Origin: an uncultured Bacilli bacterium
Lineage (GTDB): Bacteria; Bacillota_I; Bacilli_A; RF39; UBA660
Reading direction: 5' to 3'
Length of the DNA stretch: 12,238 nt
NCBI GenBank assembly: GCA_934167785.1
Contig: CAKPLX010000031.1
Coordinates: 1-12,238, forward strand
Made by a program: the position numbers and the translations under genes. Shown in pieces: positions 7,320-12,238 of the stretch. Below the pieces are notes generated by a model that was not told the DNA's origin, made no database searches, and worked only from the letters and a program-made list of their open reading frames with translations. Each line of letters starts with the position of its first letter. Within the stretch, counting starts at the first letter, position 1.

Positions 7320-8759
7320 TTAATTCTTTTTATTTATTGTTTCTAAACTACTACTAACATTTGTTAATCCATTAAAATATATCTTGTTAAAGAATATGTT
7401 ATTTTTAACAACTTTAAAGTCCATATTAATCTGTTTTAGAACTTCTAAAAGTTCTTCTTCACATTCTTCTAGTGTAAATACGAAAATATATTCATTACAA
7501 TTTGAATGTAAAACCTTTTTTTTCTTTTTGAATATAATTTTCTCACTATATGGATACTTTTTTTGATATTTTTCAATATCTTCAAATTCACTTGTAAAAT
7601 CTTGAATTATGTTATCTATCTCAAACAATACTAATAAAAAATAAATTTCTTTATATGTTATATCGTTTGATAAATTTTTTAATAATTTCATAACTAATAT
7701 TATTTTATCATCTTGTATTTTTGAAAATACTTTTAGCAATGATAGATATGTATTAGCTTTGGGTGAAGTTATTACTTCATCTTCTTTTACTTCAATATTT
7801 ATTCCAGAAGATATTTTGATTTTTATGTTTTCTTTTTCAACATTATAATAAGATAATAATTCAAATATATTTGATTCAAGATCAAAAAAGTTTGTCCAAA
7901 ATTTCGGAAGTAGAATTCTATTATCTTCATTAAACTCTGTTATATTATTAAGAATTTTGTTATATTCTTCTTTTAATAACTTACGTTGCTCGTGTTCCGG
8001 AATCTGCAGAATTAAAAGATTGATTTGTGCCAACTCTTCCTCAAAGAAAGCTTTAAAATTATAAACATAGTCAAATTTATTAAATTCAACCATTATTGCT
8101 AATTTTTTTAATGCTTCAATTGGTTCAATGCTTGAGTTTCTTATTGAATTTTTAAAAATTTCATAGTCAACATATGAAATTAATTTAATAATTTCATTGT
8201 TTAGTCTATTGTCTTCTAATAAATATTTACAATTCTTAAACTCTTTCACAATCTTGAATTCTAGCACAATTGCTCTTTGGACTTGAGCCATTGCCTTTTC
8301 TTTTTCTTCTTTTTTATTATGTGTTATTGTCACATTGTATAAAATATTCAATTTTAATATTAATTTTTGAAGTTGTTTGCTGATGATTTCAAATTTCACT
8401 TCCTTTTGAATAAAATTCTCAATTTCATCTTCTAGCATAAGAACTTTACCCAACAATTCTCCGTCATTTTCAGGATTAATTTCATAAGTTAAATCTTTTT
8501 GATAGTTTTTTAAACTATACTCATACTTATTTGTTAATTTGTTGATTTGTTCTTGAAATTTTTTATATTCTTCTGGAAAACTTTCTTGGAAAACTACAAT
8601 CTTTTGATTCAATACATAAAGCCTTGTTATCATTGTTTTTGTAATATCCTCTGCATTGTCAACATTAGACTTTTCTGAATTAACCTCATCTTTTTTATCA
8701 TCTTTCCAACTCCAGCCGAACACTTTTTTAAAAAAATCAAATATTTTTTTTATAAGCAT
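7320..8759 (-). CDS. Unrecognised helical protein with amphipathic N-terminus, 479 residues
   Basis: I do not recognise a family. Residues 1-19 (MLIKKIFDFFKKVFGWSWK) form a basic amphipathic helix typical of peripheral membrane attachment. A charged low-complexity linker follows (about 20-40), then long helical, Lys/Glu-rich segments with coiled-coil character (about 45-180), more helical sequence (about 185-400), a lysine run (411-415) and a short alpha/beta end (about 420-465). There is no signal peptide, no clear transmembrane helix and no catalytic motif. The start is secure: GGAGGT lies 6 nt upstream, in the 16-nt gap after the VWA-like gene. The stop is 19 nt before the terY-like ATG. 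Its place mid-operon suggests a scaffold or effector for the kinase/phosphatase/VWA proteins, but that is inference from context only. Confidence 0.85.
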   Translation of the reverse strand: MLIKKIFDFFKKVFGWSWKDDKKDEVNSEKSNVDNAEDITKTMITRLYVLNQKIVVFQESFPEEYKKFQEQINKLTNKYEYSLKNYQKDLTYEINPENDGELLGKVLMLEDEIENFIQKEVKFEIISKQLQKLILKLNILYNVTITHNKKEEKEKAMAQVQRAIVLEFKIVKEFKNCKYLLEDNRLNNEIIKLISYVDYEIFKNSIRNSSIEPIEALKKLAIMVEFNKFDYVYNFKAFFEEELAQINLLILQIPEHEQRKLLKEEYNKILNNITEFNEDNRILLPKFWTNFFDLESNIFELLSYYNVEKENIKIKISSGINIEVKEDEVITSPKANTYLSLLKVFSKIQDDKIILVMKLLKNLSNDITYKEIYFLLVLFEIDNIIQDFTSEFEDIEKYQKKYPYSEKIIFKKKKKVLHSNCNEYIFVFTLEECEEELLEVLKQINMDFKVVKNNIFFNKIYFNGLTNVSSSLETINKKN

Positions 8760-8775
8760 TGTTTAACCTCCGTTG

Positions 8776-9477
8776 TCATTCTTTTGATTTAGATGGAAAA
8801 AATCCAATTGAATGAAATCCAATTGCTGCTACTTCTGCAACAGTATCTTCTGTAAAACAAAAGTATTTAGTTTCTATGTCTGTTATAAAAACTGTTTCAT
8901 AAAAATAATAGCTTGCTAATTCCTTATCAATTGTAGATCCTAGATCTACACCTGTACCTATACCAATAATGTCAATATCTTTAATTTTATAGCTTTCTTC
9001 TTTGCCTTTTATTATACTTAGGTAGTTATTAGAAACAATTTGTTCTAATGTCTTAAAAGCATCATAAAAGTGTGTTTCTTTACTCATAATCTCTGCATTT
9101 AGTAATTCTGCATGATTAAACGAATCAACTTTAGAAACTTTTTCTGCTTTTACAGTACTCCCATAATTAATGACACATATATAATCATCCGGTACAAGTC
9201 TACTTATTATTTTTTGAATCTCCTGTTTCATATCAAGTGCTTTTTGTGTATTTTCTAAAAGTATAATTGTAAGTTTTTTATTTATTACTTTTGGAATTAT
9301 ACGAATAGCTTTATTGTTTAAATTCTTTTTCTCTTCCTGTTTATCTTTGATAATACTACTGTCAGGATTTTCATTTTGATTAATATCTTCTACTTCTGTT
9401 TTCGGAAAATCATATTGTATTGGTATACTTTTTTTTGTCTTTCTCTTTGTGTTAAAAGTAAAACGGATTTTTTTCAT
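8776..9477 (-). CDS. VWA-like protein with degenerate metal site
   Basis: The 233-residue protein begins with a basic and charged, probably disordered stretch (1-65). The rest follows the VWA pattern: a hydrophobic strand LTIILLENTQKA (69-80), a helix, strand YICVINYGS (99-107), ETHFYDAF (134-141) where the MIDAS Thr would be (T135), strand IDIIGIGTGVD (168-178), and strand ETVFITD (194-200). The DxSxS motif is replaced by E75-N-T77-Q-K79, so normal metal-dependent ligand binding is unlikely. The assignment rests on pattern reading, not a database match. The ATG overlaps the PP2C stop in an ATGA arrangement, with GGAGG a few bases upstream inside the PP2C gene, so the two are probably translationally coupled. 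It may act as a structural partner of the intact VWA protein or of the phosphatase. Confidence 0.7.
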   Translation of the reverse strand: MKKIRFTFNTKRKTKKSIPIQYDFPKTEVEDINQNENPDSSIIKDKQEEKKNLNNKAIRIIPKVINKKLTIILLENTQKALDMKQEIQKIISRLVPDDYICVINYGSTVKAEKVSKVDSFNHAELLNAEIMSKETHFYDAFKTLEQIVSNNYLSIIKGKEESYKIKDIDIIGIGTGVDLGSTIDKELASYYFYETVFITDIETKYFCFTEDTVAEVAAIGFHSIGFFPSKSKE

Positions 9478-10169
9478 TTTATTCCTCCAAGATTTTCTTC
9501 GTTAAAAAACAATAACGTTACGTCATCACCAAATTCTCGTCTTTTTTGTCTAATTAAAAACTCAATCATTGATTTTTGGTTCTTGAAAATGTAGTTATCT
9601 ATGTTAAGTTCTCCTTTAACAATTGGTAAAATACCATCTGAAGCAATTCCAACATTTTTAAAGAATTTTTTATCAAACTCGAACGTTTTAAATTTATATT
9701 CTTTAAAAAATTTTGGTTGGTCACAATATGTATATGCAAAATATGGTGGATATTTGCCATATGAAAACTTTATATAACTTATCTTATCCTTCATATTTTG
9801 CGTAATGATATAACCATCTCCAAACATTTTTACTACATACTTGTCTTTTAATTTAAAACAAGCAATAATAGTGAATAGCATATTTTCCAATATGAATTTT
9901 TTTTCCATAGTTTGAAAATCCGGATAATATTTTTGAAACATTTGAATTATATCATCAAAAACTTCTTTTACGTTGCTTTCAAATTTTTCTACGCTATCAC
10001 ATTCCTCCTTTCTTGAAAAAAGCTGTGCAAACAGCCTAGTTCCGACTTCTGAATACTTAGCTCCGCTACATCCATCTAGAACAAGTAGCATCCGAGGAGT
10101 TTCGTATGAAAAGTCTTGATTGTTAATGTTATGCAAAAAATGTCCATAACCTTGAGAATTTAAAATCAT
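9474..10169 (-). CDS. PP2C-type Ser/Thr protein phosphatase
   Basis: This metal-dependent protein phosphatase probably reverses the kinase encoded at the end of the operon. The 231 residues make a compact bacterial PP2C. Visible motifs are NQD (17-19) in place of NED, with D19; LDGCSG (31-36), the DGxxG metal motif with D32; TIIACF (100-105); GDG (117-119); ASDG (176-179) with D178; and GDDVTLL (214-220) with the final metal aspartate. The usual RxxNED arginine is not evident, as in TerY-P-associated PP2C proteins, which tend to be divergent. GAAAGGAG lies about 5 nt before the ATG, and a strong promoter lies about 50 nt upstream, so this is the first gene of the operon. It has no transmembrane segment or extra domain. 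Confidence 0.85.
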   Translation of the reverse strand: MILNSQGYGHFLHNINNQDFSYETPRMLLVLDGCSGAKYSEVGTRLFAQLFSRKEECDSVEKFESNVKEVFDDIIQMFQKYYPDFQTMEKKFILENMLFTIIACFKLKDKYVVKMFGDGYIITQNMKDKISYIKFSYGKYPPYFAYTYCDQPKFFKEYKFKTFEFDKKFFKNVGIASDGILPIVKGELNIDNYIFKNQKSMIEFLIRQKRREFGDDVTLLFFNEENLGGIK

Positions 10170-10218
10170 AATTTCTCCTTTCTCATATAAAACTTTAGTT
10201 TTTACTAATACAGGCTAT

Positions 10219-10247
10219 ATTATATCATACTATTTATGTAAAATCAA
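10219..10247 (-). promoter_or_regulatory. Sigma-A promoter of the phosphatase-VWA-kinase operon
   Basis: On the minus strand, TTGATT (10242-10247) and TATAAT (10219-10224) are separated by 17 bases. Transcription would start near 10212, giving a leader of about 40 nt before the PP2C start codon. The -35 lies only 4 bases from the telA hairpin, so the two transcription units are packed tightly. Confidence 0.8.
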
Positions 10248-10251
10248 CCGC

Positions 10252-10295
10252 AAGAACCTCATAGAAAGCATATAAATTGCATCTATGAGGTTCTT
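10252..10295 (-). terminator. Hairpin after telA, likely terminator
   Basis: A perfect 14-bp stem, AAGAACCTCATAGA (10252-10265) with TCTATGAGGTTCTT (10282-10295), encloses a 16-base loop. It starts 17 nt after the telA stop. On the minus strand the U-rich part (UUCUU) is inside the stem and is followed by GCGG, so termination may be incomplete and some telA transcripts could read into the next operon. Confidence 0.7.
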
Positions 10296-10311
10296 TATTA
10301 TTAAGTTTTAA

Positions 10312-11520
10312 TTAAAATTTTAAGCTTCCAGTCTCAACACTAGTTGTAACTGGTGAATTCTTTTGAGTTAGACTTTTTGATGCTGGATCCACATAAGGTC
10401 TAAGTTCTTCAATCAGACCATTTAGCTCTGTTACATCTGCTTTCATTTTCGGAAGCATTTCCTCTGCTATGTGTTTAACATTTTCGCAGCTAGAAATTAC
10501 TGATTTTACCGCTTCTTTAGCAGCTTCTGTATCATAAATTCCATAATACAATAATTTTTCTGCTTCTTCTGCTGTAATTCCTACAGAATTTGAAACATCC
10601 TTGATAAGTTCATCACTTAAATGTGATAACGCCTTCTGACCTTCAATAACTTCCTGGTTTTTAGCATTTAATACTGCGTTTCTTAACTGTTGTGCAATAA
10701 GAGATATACAGTTATCTGATTGAGTATGAATTGCTATCTGTACATTTTTATTGCTGCGTTTTATCAGCATTAACTGCCCCAAACTCAGATAATACATCAC
10801 TCTCGATTTTTCAAGGTTGGTCAATCTCAATACAAAGATATCATACCCTTCTTTCAGCTGATCATACTTCTGTGAATCTGTTACAAGACCTGTTTTCTTC
10901 ATGTTTGCTTCCATCTGTTGCAACTCTTGTGCAATTCTCTTTTCTGCGAATTTTCCTGAAATTATATACTTTTCAAGCAATTTCAGATTTTCTGTGTCAC
11001 TTATTTCTGAGAATGTAATATTTCCCATTGCATTTCGCAGAATTTCAAGCCACGATTCACATGAGGCTTTAAGCTCAACTAACAATTTATAATTAGTTAT
11101 TGCATGAGTCTGAATTTTTTTAACTCTGCCATTTTTCTTGCTACTACTTAATTTAAGTAATATTTTTTCAAGAAAATTTGGCTCCTGCAAAGCAAGATCA
11201 AAATCATCATAGCTATCTGATGCTTTTTTAGCAAGTTCTACGACTCTACGTATTACTTCCTGGTCGGCTTCGCTTCCGCTTTCAGATTTCAAAAACTGTC
11301 CACACTGTTCAAATGTTTTTCTCATAACCTCTGAGCCATATGATGTTACATTATCAAATTTTGTCACATCAATGGACTTGGACAATGTGAGTATTTCCTG
11401 CTGCTCTGCTGGTTCAAGCGCATCATATGCAGCTTGACTATCGAGAGGAATTACATCTTTTGCTGTTTTTCCCCGTGGTTGCATTTCTGCTGTTGTTGTT
11501 GTGTACATGTTGTCTGCCAT
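10312..11520 (-). CDS. telA: TelA/KlaA family toxic-anion-resistance protein
   Basis: This is a 402-residue, largely alpha-helical cytosolic protein of the TelA family, named for plasmid tellurite resistance. The biochemical role of the family is not established; members occur with Ter stress genes and near XpaC-type genes. The helical core contains the stretch around YYLSLGQLMLIK and QIAIHTQSDNCISLIAQQLR, characteristic of the family. The Ser/Thr-rich tail (last about 20 residues) looks disordered and could be a phosphorylation target. The chosen start is the ATG ending at 11520, because GGAGGT lies 7 nt upstream and overlaps the in-frame ATG at 11535. It has its own consensus promoter and a following hairpin, so it is a single-gene unit beside the phosphosignalling operon. 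Its codon use is less AT-biased than that of the kinase gene. Confidence 0.87.
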   Translation of the reverse strand: MADNMYTTTTAEMQPRGKTAKDVIPLDSQAAYDALEPAEQQEILTLSKSIDVTKFDNVTSYGSEVMRKTFEQCGQFLKSESGSEADQEVIRRVVELAKKASDSYDDFDLALQEPNFLEKILLKLSSSKKNGRVKKIQTHAITNYKLLVELKASCESWLEILRNAMGNITFSEISDTENLKLLEKYIISGKFAEKRIAQELQQMEANMKKTGLVTDSQKYDQLKEGYDIFVLRLTNLEKSRVMYYLSLGQLMLIKRSNKNVQIAIHTQSDNCISLIAQQLRNAVLNAKNQEVIEGQKALSHLSDELIKDVSNSVGITAEEAEKLLYYGIYDTEAAKEAVKSVISSCENVKHIAEEMLPKMKADVTELNGLIEELRPYVDPASKSLTQKNSPVTTSVETGSLKF

Positions 11521-11527
11521 GTTGTCT

Positions 11528-11533
11528 ACCTCC
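11528..11533 (-). promoter_or_regulatory. Ribosome binding site that fixes the telA start
   Basis: GGAGGT on the minus strand lies 7 nt before the ATG ending at 11520. The upstream ATG (11533-11535) overlaps the motif, the same arrangement as in the terY-like gene. Confidence 0.8.
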
Positions 11534-11569
11534 ATTATTCTATACTAAAATTGCAAAACTACATTTTGT

Positions 11570-11598
11570 ATTATATCACGTTTAGTGTATTATGTCAA
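11570..11598 (-). promoter_or_regulatory. Perfect-consensus sigma-A promoter of telA
   Basis: On the minus strand, TTGACA (11593-11598) and TATAAT (11570-11575) are separated by 17 bases, matching the consensus at all twelve positions. Transcription should start near 11563, leaving a leader of about 40 nt. Such a promoter would be strongly active unless a repressor or other control limits it. Confidence 0.88.
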
Positions 11599-11601
11599 TT
11601 T

Positions 11602-11623
11602 GTTGATGTGATATTTTATCAAC
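11602..11623. repeat. Short inverted repeat upstream of the telA -35
   Basis: GTTGAT (11602-11607) and ATCAAC (11618-11623) are perfect 6-bp arms with a 10-base AT-rich centre, starting 4 bases upstream of the -35. The position suits an activator or repressor site. The arms are short enough to occur by chance in AT-rich DNA. Confidence 0.35.
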
Positions 11624-11634
11624 TTGCAAATATA

Positions 11635-11662
11635 TCCCCATTGTTTCATTGAACTCTGGGGA
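11635..11662. terminator. Hairpin after cotJC, likely terminator
   Basis: TCCCCA (11635-11640) pairs with TGGGGA (11657-11662) around a 16-base loop. On the minus strand it is followed by TATATTT, a moderate U tract ending cotJC. On the plus strand a run of seven T follows, so it could also work in that direction. Confidence 0.65.
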
Positions 11663-11668
11663 CTTTTT

Positions 11669-12238
11669 TTATTTACAATTATTCATATAGAATTTTTTAT
11701 CTGCTAATTTGTCTTGAACTCCTCTTAGAGCTTCGCCAAATCTTTGGAAGTGTACTACTTCTCTTTCTCTTAAATATCTTAATGGATCTATTACATCTGG
11801 ATTGTCTCTACATAAGTCTATCAATTTTTCATAAGTTGCTCTTGCTTTTTGCTCGGCTGCTAAATCTTCTTGCAAGTTTGCTATTGGGTCTCCTTTACAA
11901 GCTAAGCAATTTGCACTAAATGGAGCTCCTGCTGCTGATTGTGGGTATACATCTACTCCATGGTCTGTATAGTAAGCTCCTAATCCAGCTTTTTCTATTT
12001 CTTCTATTGATGCTCCTCTTGTTAATTGGTGTACTATTGTTCCTACCATTTCTAGGTGGGCTAATTCTTCTGTACCTATATCATTTAAAATTGCTTTAGC
12101 TTTTTGATCTGGCATCCCAAATCTTTGTGATAAATATCTTAAAGATGCTGCTAATTCTCCATCCGGACCACCATATTGAGATATTATGACTTTAGCAAGT
12201 CTTGGGTCTGGACATTTTATATTGATTGGGTATTGTAA
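11669..12238 (-). CDS. cotJC: Spore coat protein CotJC, manganese catalase family (5' end outside window)
   Basis: The reading frame is open to the right edge, with 189 residues visible. The first in-window residues are LQYPINIKCPDPRLAKVI, as in CotJC proteins, which usually carry only a few residues before this point, so the true start is just outside. The internal ATG at 12115 is not the start. The fold is a four-helix ferritin-like bundle. Expected dinuclear metal ligands are visible in GELAASLRY, EELAHLEM, LAAEQKARATYEKL and REREVVHFQRF (two ExxH motifs). CotJC is assembled in the inner coat of endospores under mother-cell sporulation control and may remove hydrogen peroxide. Its promoter is outside the window. 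Its presence marks the host as a spore former. A hairpin follows the stop. Confidence 0.95.
   Translation of the reverse strand, partial: LQYPINIKCPDPRLAKVIISQYGGPDGELAASLRYLSQRFGMPDQKAKAILNDIGTEELAHLEMVGTIVHQLTRGASIEEIEKAGLGAYYTDHGVDVYPQSAAGAPFSANCLACKGDPIANLQEDLAAEQKARATYEKLIDLCRDNPDVIDPLRYLREREVVHFQRFGEALRGVQDKLADKKFYMNNCK

Noticed and set aside
10312..11520. Stating that the locus confers tellurite resistance
   Set aside because: The family name is historical. No terB, terC or terD-type gene is in the window, and the sequence does not show the phenotype.
11521..11535. telA start at the ATG ending at 11535
   Set aside because: That ATG overlaps the GGAGGT motif, which is correctly spaced (7 nt) for the ATG ending at 11520, and has no ribosome binding site of its own.
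10731..11652. Plus-strand open frames opposite telA and in its upstream region
   Set aside because: They are antisense to a clear gene, have odd Cys/Phe/Leu-rich composition and lack initiation signals.
11669..12115. cotJC as a complete 148-residue gene starting at 12115
   Set aside because: The frame stays open and clearly homologous to CotJC for 41 more codons up to the window edge, so the ATG is internal.
1..12238. CRISPR array, insertion sequence, phage or integrase genes, attachment sites, tRNA or rRNA
   Set aside because: I saw no regularly spaced repeats, no transposase or recombinase motifs and no clover-leaf sequence on either strand.

Overview
The window looks like chromosome from a low-GC, endospore-forming Firmicute, most likely a Clostridia member. 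The DNA is very AT-rich, the ribosome binding sites are GGAGG-type, the promoters are canonical sigma-A, and a cotJC spore-coat gene sits at the right edge. I cannot name the species. Every confident gene is on the minus strand, so transcription runs from right to left. Only a short, uncertain lysine-rich tail at the left edge reads on the plus strand.

From right to left the layout is as follows. (1) cotJC, a manganese-catalase-family spore coat protein, lacks its first few codons at the window edge and is followed by a hairpin. (2) telA, a TelA/KlaA 'toxic anion resistance' family gene, stands alone behind a perfect-consensus promoter (TTGACA-17-TATAAT). (3) A five-gene operon has its own promoter (TTGATT-17-TATAAT). 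It encodes a small PP2C-type phosphatase, a VWA-like protein with a degenerate metal site, an unrecognised helical protein of 479 residues, a TerY-like VWA protein with an intact MIDAS, and a 1580-residue multidomain kinase. (4) A strong terminator follows. (5) The housekeeping pair rsgA-rpe has its own promoter and overlaps by 7 nt. It ends at a two-sided terminator shared with whatever enters from the left edge.

The centre of interest is region 3 with telA. VWA protein, PP2C phosphatase and serine/threonine kinase with zinc ribbons are the components of the TerY-P triad, described computationally within tellurite-resistance/stress (Ter) gene neighbourhoods. TelA proteins belong to the same functional neighbourhood. 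This version is elaborated. The kinase polypeptide appears to hold two degenerate kinase-like modules, each followed by a CxxH...CPxC zinc ribbon, then one catalytically plausible kinase and a C-terminal beta-rich, propeller-like region. There is also a second VWA-like protein lacking a normal MIDAS, and a novel helical protein with an amphipathic N-terminus that could reach the membrane.

A plausible reading, which is inference, is a phosphorylation switch: the kinase and the PP2C act in opposition on one or both VWA proteins, the 479-residue protein or TelA. Metal ions or membrane stress could be the input. The operon sits directly upstream of rsgA-rpe. In many Firmicutes that position holds the PrpC-PrkC phosphatase/kinase pair, which makes the location notable. 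No tRNA, rRNA, CRISPR array, transposase, integrase or attachment site was seen. No gene-free stretch exceeds about 150 bases.
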